Source of the DNA: Maledivibacter halophilus
Lineage (GTDB): Bacteria; Bacillota; Clostridia; Peptostreptococcales; Caminicellaceae
Direction: 5' to 3'
NCBI RefSeq assembly: GCF_900167445.1
Contig: NZ_FUZT01000010.1
Span: 96,506 to 160,505 of the forward strand
DNA length: 64,000 bases
In this document: positions 25,015 through 32,848 of the stretch, piece by piece
Layout: each line of letters starts with the position of its first letter
Position numbering within the stretch: position 1 is the first letter of the stretch
Position numbers and translations under genes: made by a program
Notes under the pieces: model-generated
Databases searched by the model: none
Seen by the model: only the letters and a program-made list of their open reading frames with translations
Told to the model about the DNA's origin: nothing

Positions 25015-25776
25015 CTAGTTCTTAACCCAATAACTGCTGCAATCCTTTGTTCGATTCAAAAAACCATATTCTATAAGATATCTTCTTAAAACTACATAGT
25101 CATCCTGTATTTTTTTAAGTATATTGTTTACTTCCTTTTCAGTATATTTCTTATTGCTTATAAATTTTTTAGATATATGACTAAGAACTATAATTTTTCT
25201 CTTTTCTTTTCTAGGTAACGATATCAATTTACCATTTCCTTCCTTCTCAAAGTATCTGTTGATTATGCTTTCTCTTTCTTTTTCTGTAATGGCATATCTT
25301 TCATCCACCATTGTAGCCCCCTTATGAATATTAATTAAACTCTCATCTTTTCCTTGATTATTTTCAAGTAAACCCATTATGGCTAAAAATACTCTAGCCT
25401 GCTTTTCTTTTTCTTTAAGTCTAAAACGATGATTTCTTATTGTAGATGTACTTCCACCACCATTTTTTTCTACAATTTGCCTATCGCTTAATCCTTCATA
25501 AAAATATTTTATCATTTCATTTTGAATGTCAGTTAAACCTGTATATTTCTTATTCATATTAATGAGATATTCAAAAACTGAACTATGCTTTTTCTTTATA
25601 TGATTTTTGACAGCTCTTTCTGCTTCAAATAAAACTTCATTCTGTGGATAAATTATTCCTTTTTCAAATTCTTCTCCACATATTAAACATACATATTTTT
25701 CACTTCTAGAAATATATATATATCCCTGTTTAATTTCATCTATTGTGGCATCCCAAAACAATTTATCTATATCCAT
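25015..25776 (-). CDS. DUF2087 transcriptional regulator with zinc-finger-like N-terminus
   Basis: A 253-aa protein. The N-terminus has a CLICGEEF...H...H pattern like a zinc finger (about 28-65). The middle (about 80-125) holds a LuxR/sigma-like HTH, FYEGLSDRQIVEKNGGGSTSTIRNHRFRLKEKEKQARVF. The C-terminus (about 170-250) is DUF2087, with KLISLPRKEKRKIIVLSHIS and DYVVLRRYLIEYGFLNRT. Likely a regulator of itself and the acetyltransferase downstream; ligand unknown. Confidence 0.87.
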   Translation of the reverse strand: MDIDKLFWDATIDEIKQGYIYISRSEKYVCLICGEEFEKGIIYPQNEVLFEAERAVKNHIKKKHSSVFEYLINMNKKYTGLTDIQNEMIKYFYEGLSDRQIVEKNGGGSTSTIRNHRFRLKEKEKQARVFLAIMGLLENNQGKDESLINIHKGATMVDERYAITEKERESIINRYFEKEGNGKLISLPRKEKRKIIVLSHISKKFISNKKYTEKEVNNILKKIQDDYVVLRRYLIEYGFLNRTKDCSSYWVKN

Positions 25777-25908
25777 TCAAACACCTCTATATTTTGTTTT
25801 TATTTTTACAAACATTTTATTATAACGTCTTTATTTTGTCAAACTTTTGCCTTGCATAATATTTTCCAATTTTAAAAAACAACTTTAAATTACTATAAAT
25901 TTCATAAA

Positions 25909-25939
25909 AAAAGCTTCCCTTTATATCAGGGAAGCTTTT
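25909..25939 (-). terminator. Terminator of the YhcN-like gene
   Basis: AAAAGCTTCCCT and AGGGAAGCTTTT flank a 7-nt loop; the minus strand continues with TTTTTATG. Confidence 0.85.
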
Positions 25940-25945
25940 CTATAC

Positions 25946-26554
25946 CTATCTAAATAAATTTTCTAAATCATTCATGAAATTTCTTGCAGGTGTACCTATA
26001 TTCATGTCTCTTACCATATTCTTTAATCTGGTTATTTTATTTGAATCTACTGTTACAACTACCTTATTAACAGATGGATCAATTTTTCTAATTCTATTGG
26101 CACATTCTGTACGAAGTGCTGCAAGATTCTCGTTTGTTCCTTGATCTTTGTCGACACCTACATAAGCTGTTTCTCCATTTCTTACAACAGTAACATCATT
26201 AACTCCTTTGATATCCTTACATGAATCTTCCATTCTTTTTACTTCCTGAGAATTTGCTGCGGTCCTAGATGGAATCATCATATTATTTGGTATATTGTCA
26301 TAGCCTATTCCTCTTCTATTATCACCAGTATCAAAGAAGCCATACATTCTATTGTCTGGAAGATTTCCCTGTCCATAATTATATGGGCTAGTTCTATCAT
26401 ATCCTACATTGTATCTATTATTGTCCATGTAATACCTAGTACCGTATTTTTCTGGTGTAGGTCTTTGTTGTGGTGTACATCCTATGATAAAGGCTGAGAC
26501 AATAAGCACTAATGACAGGGTAAGAATAAGCATCCTTAACTTATTGTTTTCCAC
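25946..26554 (-). CDS. YhcN/YlaJ-type sporulation lipoprotein
   Basis: A 202-aa exported lipoprotein. The GTG at 26554 with AAGGAGA seven bases upstream is preferred over the ATG at 26605, because the signal peptide (MLILTLSLVLIVSAFIIGC) then starts near the N-terminus. The lipobox is AFIIGC. The mature part has an Asn/Tyr/Arg-rich linker, then a YhcN domain (VKRMEDSCKDIKGVNDVTVVRNGETAYVGV...RIRKIDPSVNKVVVTVDSN). In Bacillus these proteins are forespore or spore-germination lipoproteins, which supports a spore-forming host. Confidence 0.9.
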   Translation of the reverse strand: MENNKLRMLILTLSLVLIVSAFIIGCTPQQRPTPEKYGTRYYMDNNRYNVGYDRTSPYNYGQGNLPDNRMYGFFDTGDNRRGIGYDNIPNNMMIPSRTAANSQEVKRMEDSCKDIKGVNDVTVVRNGETAYVGVDKDQGTNENLAALRTECANRIRKIDPSVNKVVVTVDSNKITRLKNMVRDMNIGTPARNFMNDLENLFR

Positions 26555-26594
26555 AATAATTCTCCTTTCCAAATTAGTTTCTAAAGCTCTTGCA

Positions 26595-26960
26595 TAGATA
26601 AACAACTATTATTTAAATTTTTTAATTTCTGAAGTTGTTTATCTTTAATTTGTAAATGTATAATGCAAAATAGTTTTCTATATTTTATGTTTCAAAATTT
26701 TATTTACAAATAGACTTTTTAAAACATAAAATATAGATTTTAAATACATTATACTTAAGTGATACATTTATATTTTTTGTTATTTTACATTCAATTATCT
26801 GTTGTACTTTTTTGAATACTTTCTATTATTTTCTAAATTAAAATATAGTGAAACAAATTAAAAGATGAATTTATACATCAAAAAAATCGTAAAAGAATCC
26901 ATATTTTTATAATTTATAAATTGCTTTTTGAGATTTTTTCACTATAACTGCACAATATTT
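26595..26960. repeat. Hairpin-like repeat fragments in a long intergenic region
   Basis: The 490-bp gap holds three hairpins. GATAAACAACT and AGTTGTTTATC face each other at about 26595-26643 (ends like family 3). TCTATATTTTATGTTT and AAACATAAAATATAGA pair at about 26678-26733. A diverged family 2-like copy (GAATTTATACATCAAAAAAATCG...TTTTTGAGATTTTTT) lies at about 26873-26940. No ORF was found. Confidence 0.5.
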
Positions 26961-27003
26961 AACTAAAAACTATTGAAATATTTTATAAAAATTATATAAT
27001 TAC

Positions 27004-27019
27004 ATTAGAATATTCTAAT
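27004..27019. promoter_or_regulatory. Palindromic ArsR operator
   Basis: ATTAGAATATTCTAAT is a perfect 16-bp palindrome 26 bp before the arsR start, the expected place for an autoregulatory ArsR-family site. Confidence 0.75.
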
Positions 27020-27044
27020 ATAATAATTTTAAAAAGGAGGAATT

Positions 27045-27362
27045 ATGTCAAATATACATTTTGATTTAACTTCATCGTTTTTAAAGGCCCTGGCCCATCC
27101 TACTCGTCTTAAAATTATAGAACGCTTAAAGGATGAGGATGAATTATGTGTATGTCATATTTATGAAGACCTTGAACTTGAGCAGTCAAATGTATCTCAA
27201 CATTTAAAGATTTTAAAGGATAATAATATATTGACCAGTAGAAAAGACGGTATTAAAGTTATGTACAGTATAAAGCATAAAGAAGTTTTAGAAATAATTA
27301 ATCTTGTAAAAAAAGCCCTATACAGTCAACTAAAGGAAGAACAAGAATATTTTCAAATATAA
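27045..27362 (+). CDS. arsR: ArsR/SmtB family metalloregulator
   Basis: A 105-aa winged-helix repressor. ELCVCHIYEDLELEQSNVSQHLKIL holds the recognition helix and the CVC metalloid-binding pair typical of ArsR (As(III)/Sb(III)). AAAGGAGG precedes the ATG and a palindromic operator lies just upstream. It leads arsR - permease remnant - thioredoxin - selenocysteine thioredoxin, so the operon's original role was probably metalloid detoxification. Confidence 0.9.
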   Translation: MSNIHFDLTSSFLKALAHPTRLKIIERLKDEDELCVCHIYEDLELEQSNVSQHLKILKDNNILTSRKDGIKVMYSIKHKEVLEIINLVKKALYSQLKEEQEYFQI

Positions 27363-27483
27363 TAGGTATTATAATAGGTACTGCACTATCATTTATGATG
27401 TCGGTAGTGGCTGTCTATCGCTCCCTGAAATGATTCTATTAAAGCAGGTTATTAAACCCAAGCTAATTGCTATATTTGTTTAA
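27362..27483 (+). pseudogene. Remnant of a COG0701-type permease (C-terminus)
   Basis: Between arsR and the thioredoxin gene the DNA encodes IGIIIGTALSFMMSVVA in one frame, then LSLPEMILLKQVIKPKLIAI plus FV and a stop in another. Joined across one frameshift near 27412-27416, this resembles the last membrane segments of the predicted permeases (ArsP/DUF318, COG0701) that commonly follow arsR. The rest of the gene is gone. There is no ribosome site, so it is a deletion relic and not a functional small gene. Confidence 0.75.
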
Positions 27484-27524
27484 TATTATCTTGTAATCCA
27501 ACAACTAATTTAGGAGGTATTTAT

Positions 27525-27755
27525 ATGAATATTAAAATTTTAGGTTCAGGATGTAAGAAATGTAATAAACTATATGAGCTTGTAGAAGAAAGTGTTAAGG
27601 AAATTGGTGTAAATGCCGATATTGAAAAGATTACTGATTTTAAGGATATCGTTTCATATGGTGTAATGAAAACCCCTGGCTTAGTTATTGATGGCGTTGT
27701 AAAAGCTTCCGGAAGAATTCCATCAAAGGATGAAATTAAGAAGCTTTTAGGTTAA
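27525..27755 (+). CDS. Thioredoxin-fold redox protein (CxxC)
   Basis: A 76-aa protein with the active site GSGCKKCNKLYELV and the GVMKTPGLVIDGVVKASGRIPSKDEIKKLL ending of the small redox-active disulfide family. It would act as a dithiol reductant or metallochaperone in the cytosol. AGGAGG precedes the ATG. It sits in the arsR operon, between a permease relic and a related protein with Cys-Sec. Confidence 0.92.
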   Translation: MNIKILGSGCKKCNKLYELVEESVKEIGVNADIEKITDFKDIVSYGVMKTPGLVIDGVVKASGRIPSKDEIKKLLG

Positions 27756-27773
27756 TAATATAAATTTCTCATA

Positions 27774-27807
27774 GTATAAATTAACTATTTTACTGGAATA
27801 TCTATAG
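27774..27807 (+). repeat. Family 2 half element
   Basis: GTATAAATTAACTATTTTAC then TGGAATATCTATAG, the same 34-bp sequence found at 45222-45255, 61009-61042 and, reversed, 62644-62677. It lies between two genes of one operon. Confidence 0.8.
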
Positions 27808-27839
27808 AATAATATCAAGATATCTTGGGAGGTTAATTG

Positions 27840-28079
27840 ATGAAAATTAAAATTTTTGAAAGAACATGTTGAGGTGGAAGTAAAATGGCACCTATCGTTG
27901 ATAGGGTATTAACTGAATTGAATTTAGATGATGATTTTGAAATTATTGGGGATATTCCTTCAATAGTAAAGGCAGGTATAATGGATCCACCTGCTTTGAT
28001 GATTAATGATAAGATTAAATTAGTTGGTAAAGTACCTACTTTTGATGAAGTTAAAAAGGCAATAGAGGAAGAAATGTAA
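27840..28079 (+). CDS. Thioredoxin-like selenoprotein (Cys10-Sec11)
   Basis: The ATG at 27840 has a perfect GGGAGG site, yet the frame meets TGA at 27870-27872 and then stays open to 28079. Read as selenocysteine it gives 79 aa: MKIKIFERTC-U-GGSKMAPIVDR, ending GIMDPPALMINDKIKLVGKVPTFDEVKKAIEEEM. That ending aligns with the thioredoxin-like neighbour (GVMKTPGLVIDGVVKASGRIPS). The Sec is next to the position of the first active-site Cys. A 6-bp SECIS-like hairpin follows 18 nt later. The only other start (ATG 27885) lacks a ribosome site and the whole redox centre. Confidence 0.88.
27870..27905 (+). promoter_or_regulatory. Candidate bacterial SECIS of the thioredoxin-like gene
   Basis: TGA, 18 nt, then CCTATC-GTT-GATAGG (27891-27905), a perfect 6-bp stem with a loop beginning with G. 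The loop starts 24 nt after the codon. Confidence 0.78.
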
Positions 28080-28093
28080 TTTTTATATTAGAG

Positions 28094-28126
28094 AAAGGCC
28101 GTAGTATATAACCTATGGCCTTTTTG
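28094..28126 (+). terminator. Terminator of the arsR operon
   Basis: AAAGGCC-TAG and CTA-GGCCTTT pair with one mismatch, followed by TT; convergent with mgsA. Confidence 0.7.
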
Positions 28127-28144
28127 GCAGTCTTTATTTTTATT

Positions 28145-28549
28145 TTAGTATCTATCCTTAATTTCACGCCAATTTGTAACTTCTTCTCTATGAAGAGCAT
28201 TTAATAAAATTTCTGCAGTACTTATATTTGTAGCTATAGGTACTGAATGTACATCGCAGAGCCTCATTAGTGCAATTATATCGGGTTCATGGGGCTGAGC
28301 TGTAAGGGGATCCCTTAGAAATATAACTAAATCTATTTTATCACACGCAATCTTTGATCCTATTTGCTGGTCTCCTCCTAATGGTCCAGAAAGGAATCTT
28401 TCTATATCCAAATTTGTTTCTTCGTTGATAAGTCTTCCTGTTGTACCTGTTGCACAAAGATTATGTTTACTGAGTATATCCTTGTATTTCTTTGTGAAAT
28501 TAATCATTTGTTTTTTCTTCTTATCATGGGCTATGAGCGCAATATTCAA
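28145..28549 (-). CDS. mgsA: Methylglyoxal synthase
   Basis: Converts dihydroxyacetone phosphate to methylglyoxal and phosphate, bypassing lower glycolysis when phosphate is short. Signatures are [30 protein letters not shown] (catalytic Asp) and [19 protein letters not shown] at 28549 after GGGAGATAATT gives 134 aa, the family length. The longer frame from 28594 adds a non-homologous leader. Confidence 0.93.
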   Translation of the reverse strand: MNIALIAHDKKKKQMINFTKKYKDILSKHNLCATGTTGRLINEETNLDIERFLSGPLGGDQQIGSKIACDKIDLVIFLRDPLTAQPHEPDIIALMRLCDVHSVPIATNISTAEILLNALHREEVTNWREIKDRY

Positions 28550-28717
28550 AATTATCTCCCTTTCATATTTAATTTTATTTAAATATTCTATCAAATATAG
28601 ATAGATAATGCTAGAATTTAAGATGTTATATCTAAAATTTACATTATCCCAGATTACATAGAATTAGGATCAACATATTATAAATATCTAAAACAGAAAA
28701 ATATAGCTTAAACTTCT

Positions 28718-29386
28718 CTATTTTGAAACATTTAAGTTTCCCTTTATAAAAAATCTCCATGGAAAATCCTTGGCTTCCTCTGCATAGTCTATATTTATTC
28801 TCTTAGAGATTCCTATATCAAAACATTTATACCCATCATCGGTTATAAATAATTTATCTCCTGTCAAATCATCACCATAATTATCCTTTGTGATATTTAA
28901 TGCTCTACATAATTTCCCAGGTCCATTGGTTAAATTTTTTATCTGTCTTTTATTGATTTCTTCTAGGGTCTTTCCATACCGATTTAAGGCCATCTGATTT
29001 ATTCCATTTATTGGCTCCAATGCCCTTATGAGAATTGCCGCTCCTTCTCCCTTTTTCTCTGTTACTACATTCATACAATAATACATTCCATATATAAGGT
29101 ATACATAAGCATATCCCGGTGGACCAAACATCACTTTGGTTCTCTCAGTACGTCTATTATCATAACAGTGACATGCTTTATCAACGGCTCCCACATAGGC
29201 TTCTACTTCAACTATTCTTCCCATAATTTCTACTCCATCTATTCTATGAACCAAAAACTTGCCTAAAAGCTTTTTCGCTATTTTAGTGGTATCTCCTTCA
29301 TAAAAATTTTTACTTAGTTTATTCACTTCTACCCAGCCCTTCAATTTGTTTTGTTGATATCTTTTAAAATCTTCGAACTTATCCAC
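28718..29386 (-). CDS. 3-methyladenine DNA glycosylase (AAG/MPG family)
   Basis: Removes alkylated purines from DNA. Visible family segments are [63 protein letters not shown] and [14 protein letters not shown]. The glutamate in VEAYVG is the water-activating residue. The GTG at 29386 gives 222 aa but lacks a good ribosome site; a GTG at 29326 ([11 protein letters not shown]) would match the usual family start and may be the real one. Confidence 0.92.
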   Translation of the reverse strand: MDKFEDFKRYQQNKLKGWVEVNKLSKNFYEGDTTKIAKKLLGKFLVHRIDGVEIMGRIVEVEAYVGAVDKACHCYDNRRTERTKVMFGPPGYAYVYLIYGMYYCMNVVTEKKGEGAAILIRALEPINGINQMALNRYGKTLEEINKRQIKNLTNGPGKLCRALNITKDNYGDDLTGDKLFITDDGYKCFDIGISKRINIDYAEEAKDFPWRFFIKGNLNVSK

Positions 29387-29433
29387 AAAATTTTATACAA
29401 TTTAATTTTATTACAATCTTAATCAGTTTTAAT

Positions 29434-29470
29434 AAAAAAACTGATCTTCATAATTAAAAATCAGTTTTTT
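29434..29470 (-). terminator. Terminator of the lipoprotein gene
   Basis: AAAAAACTGAT and ATCAGTTTTTT flank a 15-nt loop; T-run on the minus strand. Confidence 0.82.
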
Positions 29471-29475
29471 AAAAT

Positions 29476-29973
29476 TTATTTCAATATTTTTATATTTCCA
29501 ATCATACTTTTTATTTTTCCTTCTTCCTCTATTGTAAATCCATCCTTTTTATAAATCAATAAATTAATTATTTTTTCATTTACCCTAAATTTATAATAAA
29601 ACATATAGCCATTGGTAGAATTGTCTCTAACAAGTATACCATATATTTTACCGGTTCCCTCTACGTCTAAGGTCTCTTTTCTCTCAATATGTAGATAGGA
29701 ATCTTCTCCAAGATCTTTCTCTATACTTTCTTCATTTACAACGGTTTCTTTATCGTCTACTTCATTTATACTAAAAATGCCACCATCTTCATTTTTATAG
29801 GAAATAAAATAAAAACCATCCTTAGTTTCTTCCTTGTCCTTTTTATATTCATTTGGTATTTCAATACTCCAGTCCTTGTCCATACTTTCATATGAAAAAA
29901 CTTCTTTTTTATCACAGCCCAGCATAATCAGCCCTATAACCATAATCATCATAATCGTAAGTATTTTTTTCAA
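29476..29973 (-). CDS. Predicted lipoprotein, unknown function
   Basis: A 165-aa protein with signal peptide MKKILTIMMIMVIGLIMLGC; the lipobox LIMLGC puts it on the outer face of the membrane. The mature domain is acidic, mixed alpha/beta, and starts SYESMDKDWSIEIPNEYKK, which loosely recalls PsbP-like folds. I cannot assign a family. AAGGGGGAT-type ribosome site; single gene with terminator, divergent from korAB. Confidence 0.75.
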   Translation of the reverse strand: MKKILTIMMIMVIGLIMLGCDKKEVFSYESMDKDWSIEIPNEYKKDKEETKDGFYFISYKNEDGGIFSINEVDDKETVVNEESIEKDLGEDSYLHIERKETLDVEGTGKIYGILVRDNSTNGYMFYYKFRVNEKIINLLIYKKDGFTIEEEGKIKSMIGNIKILK

Positions 29974-30103
29974 TTTAATCCCCCTTGTTAAATTGTTTTA
30001 AAATTCATAATATATATTATACTATATATTTTCTTGATTCTGGGAAATAATTTGATTAAATTGGAAAATCTTTTGGTAATAATAAATTAGAGGAGGTGTC
30101 ATT

Positions 30104-31828
30104 TTGAGTAATAATATTACATTAATGATCGGCGGAATTCAGGGAGAAGGAATTGTTAGTACTGGAAACATACTTATAAAAACCCTTTCAAGACTCGGTC
30201 TTTATACATATGGTTTTAGAAATTTTGCTTCCAGGATAAAGGGTGGCCATACCAATTATATAATAGAAATAAGCAGTGAAAAAGTTCTAGCTAAAGATGA
30301 TAAAATAGATATTTTAATTGCTTCAGATATGGAAACGGTAGAAAATAATATAAACATCCTCAAAGACAATGGACTCCTTATTCATGATTCTACAATTGAT
30401 CCCAAGGACTATTTTACTAAGGAAAATTTCCACATTCTATCCTTTCCATTTACTGATATAGCAAAAAAACATGGAAAAGCCATTATGAAAAATACTGCTT
30501 TAATTGGTTTTTTGGGAAAGCTTTTGAGGATTCCTATGGAAAATATAGATGAAATAATTAGGGAAACCTATAATAAAAAGGGAAAAGATACGGTACTAAA
30601 AAATCTCCTTATCCTTGAAAAAAGCTATAGCTATCCTGTAGACATTGAAAATTTTTCTGACAAATATGGATTAAAAATTACTTCTTCTAAAGAAGCAAGG
30701 GCCTCTATGGTTGGAAATGAGGCTGTGGCTCTAGGTGCACTAATGGCCGGATGCAGGCTAATGACTGCATATCCAATTACACCTGCATCTGAAATTATGG
30801 AATATCTATCTAAAAAACTTTATAAATATAATGGAAAACTAGTTCAAACTGAAGATGAAATAGCCGCTGTTACCATGGCTATAGGAGGAAGCTATGGCGG
30901 GGTACGAAGCATGACGGCAACTTCTGGGCCTGGTATTTCCTTAATGATGGAGGGAATAGGTCTTGCAGGTATGGCCGAAATTCCCCTTGTAATAGTAGAC
31001 TCCCAAAGAGTTGGCCCAAGTACAGGACTTCCTACCAAGCATGAGCAAAGTGATATAAAAATACTTTATAATGGAAGCCACGGAGAAATACCCTTGATAA
31101 TTGTTACTCCTTATTCAGTTGAAGAATGCTTTTATAGAACCATAGATGCATTTAATCTAGCTGAAAAATATCAATGTCCAGTATTCATTCTCAGTGATCT
31201 TACTCTAGGGTTATCTCGTCAAACCATTGCCCCTTTAGATAAAAATAAAATAATTATTGACAGAGGAAAAATTGTTGATGTAGATAAATTGTCAGAATCC
31301 ACCTGTGATTTTAGAAGATTTGATTTTACTACAGACAATATTTCTCCAAGAAGTCTTCCTGGAATGGAAAATGGTATCCATAAGGTCACTGGCCTAGAAC
31401 ACTCTGTTATCGGTGTTCCCAACAATAATCCTGAAAACAGAAAAAAGATGATGGACAAACGTCTAAATAAGCTTAAGGAGATGGAGCTTCAAGATAATAT
31501 TGATCTATTTGGTAATTTAAGTAGTGAGCTATTGGTGCTTTCTATTGGCTCTAATTACGGAATAATTAAAAAAGCTGTTGAAGATTTTGACCTCCCTGTG
31601 ATCTATGGAATGTTTAAAATGATAAAGCCCTTACCTAAAAAGCAGCTGGAATATTTATTTAATAAATATTCTAAAATTCTCATAGTTGAGAATAACGCAA
31701 CTAAACAATTATTTTCAATAATTAAGCAAGAATTTTCTAACCATGAAAAACTTTATAGTCTGACTAAATATGATGGCTTACCCTTTAAGATTAGGGAAAT
31801 AAAGGATAAAGTTGAGGAGTTGATATAA
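30104..31828 (+). CDS. korA: 2-oxoacid:acceptor oxidoreductase, fused gamma-alpha subunit
   Basis: Part of a CoA-dependent 2-oxoacid:ferredoxin oxidoreductase. Residues about 1-175 are the gamma domain (GGIQGEGIVSTGNIL, SRIKGGHTNYII). Residues about 185-574 are the alpha part (GNEAVALGALMAGCRLMTAYPITPASEIMEYL, TSGPGISLMMEGIGLAGMAEIPLVIVDSQR). 574 aa is normal for the fused form. TTG start with an AGAGGAGGTG site. The beta gene starts directly after its stop. Substrate (2-oxoglutarate or another 2-oxoacid) is not determined, so the symbol is tentative; no ferredoxin-like subunit is present. Confidence 0.9.
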   Translation: MSNNITLMIGGIQGEGIVSTGNILIKTLSRLGLYTYGFRNFASRIKGGHTNYIIEISSEKVLAKDDKIDILIASDMETVENNINILKDNGLLIHDSTIDPKDYFTKENFHILSFPFTDIAKKHGKAIMKNTALIGFLGKLLRIPMENIDEIIRETYNKKGKDTVLKNLLILEKSYSYPVDIENFSDKYGLKITSSKEARASMVGNEAVALGALMAGCRLMTAYPITPASEIMEYLSKKLYKYNGKLVQTEDEIAAVTMAIGGSYGGVRSMTATSGPGISLMMEGIGLAGMAEIPLVIVDSQRVGPSTGLPTKHEQSDIKILYNGSHGEIPLIIVTPYSVEECFYRTIDAFNLAEKYQCPVFILSDLTLGLSRQTIAPLDKNKIIIDRGKIVDVDKLSESTCDFRRFDFTTDNISPRSLPGMENGIHKVTGLEHSVIGVPNNNPENRKKMMDKRLNKLKEMELQDNIDLFGNLSSELLVLSIGSNYGIIKKAVEDFDLPVIYGMFKMIKPLPKKQLEYLFNKYSKILIVENNATKQLFSIIKQEFSNHEKLYSLTKYDGLPFKIREIKDKVEELI

Positions 31829-32689
31829 ATGAATACAATTGATAAATATAGTAATAATGTAACTCCTACCTGGTGTCCAGGCTGTGGTGATTTTTCAGTT
31901 TTGCGTTCTATTAAGGCAGCTGCCATGAAGCTTAATATAGATAACCATGATTTAGCAATTGTTTCCGGTATTGGATGTTCAAGTAGAATTTCAGGATATA
32001 TTAATGCCTATGGATTTCATAGTATCCACGGAAGATCCCTACCTGTGGCTCAAGGAATAAAGCTTGCAAACCAAGGGCTTACTGTAATTGCCACTGGTGG
32101 AGATGGAGACGGCTTTGCCATAGGTACAAATCATACTATTCATGCTATGAGAAGAGATATAGATATAACATATATAGTTATGAATAATCAAGTCTATGGT
32201 CTTACAAAGGGGCATACTTCTCCTTTGAGTCAAGAAGGTTTTATAAGTAAAAGTACTCCCCTAGGAGCTTCTGAGCCTCCATTAAAACCAAGTCTTTTAG
32301 CCCTTGCTTCTGGAGCTTCCTTTGTGGCTCAAGGCTTTTCTGCACAGCAGGATCAATTAATAGATTTGATAATAAAGGGTATTAATCACAAAGGCTTTTC
32401 TTTTATAAATGTTTTTAGTCCATGTGTTACTTTCAATAAATTCAATACATATCAATGGTTTAGAGAAAATCTTATTGATTTAGATAAGGAATCAGGCTAT
32501 GAGCCAAGTGAATATAAAAAAGCTGTGGATAAATACATTAAAACCAGTGGCTTATTTACAGGACTGCTTTATAAAAAAGATTTTTCACATGTTCAAGATA
32601 AATCTAAGGAAGAAACTATTACCCCTATGGTATTTGAAAATTTAGATATAAAAAAGGATTTTGATGAATTAATGAAGGATTTTCTATAA
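31829..32689 (+). CDS. korB: 2-oxoacid:ferredoxin oxidoreductase, beta subunit
   Basis: The 286-aa thiamine-diphosphate-binding subunit. It has WCPGCGDFSVLRS, SGIGCSSRISGYI, the ThDP/Mg motif GGDGDGFAIG...YIVMNNQVYGLTKGHTSPLS and a cysteine late in the chain (NVFSPCVTFN). With KorA it oxidatively decarboxylates a 2-oxoacid to an acyl-CoA and reduces ferredoxin, typical of strict anaerobes. Start immediately follows the korA stop, so the pair is translationally coupled. Confidence 0.93.
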   Translation: MNTIDKYSNNVTPTWCPGCGDFSVLRSIKAAAMKLNIDNHDLAIVSGIGCSSRISGYINAYGFHSIHGRSLPVAQGIKLANQGLTVIATGGDGDGFAIGTNHTIHAMRRDIDITYIVMNNQVYGLTKGHTSPLSQEGFISKSTPLGASEPPLKPSLLALASGASFVAQGFSAQQDQLIDLIIKGINHKGFSFINVFSPCVTFNKFNTYQWFRENLIDLDKESGYEPSEYKKAVDKYIKTSGLFTGLLYKKDFSHVQDKSKEETITPMVFENLDIKKDFDELMKDFL

Positions 32690-32701
32690 TTTATTATATA
32701 A

Positions 32702-32744
32702 ATAACCAGCCCCTCTTGATTTAAAATCAAGAGGGGCTGGTTAT
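32702..32744 (+). terminator. Strong hairpin after korB
   Basis: ATAACCAGCCCCTCTTGATT pairs perfectly with AATCAAGAGGGGCTGGTTAT. It lacks an immediate T-run, but position and strength suggest a terminator or 3'-end stabiliser. Confidence 0.75.
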
Positions 32745-32848
32745 GACAATTGTATCTTTTGAGAGGAATTTACAAATAATTATTTCAAATGTCTATTTTA
32801 ATTTTATAGCCATGCTAAAATAATATTATTGAAAATTTAACTTTTGAA

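Noticed and set aside
27885..28079. 64-aa ORF starting at ATG 27885 as the true gene
   Set aside because: It lacks a ribosome site and the redox centre, while ATG 27840 has a perfect GGGAGG; the TGA in between is better read as Sec.
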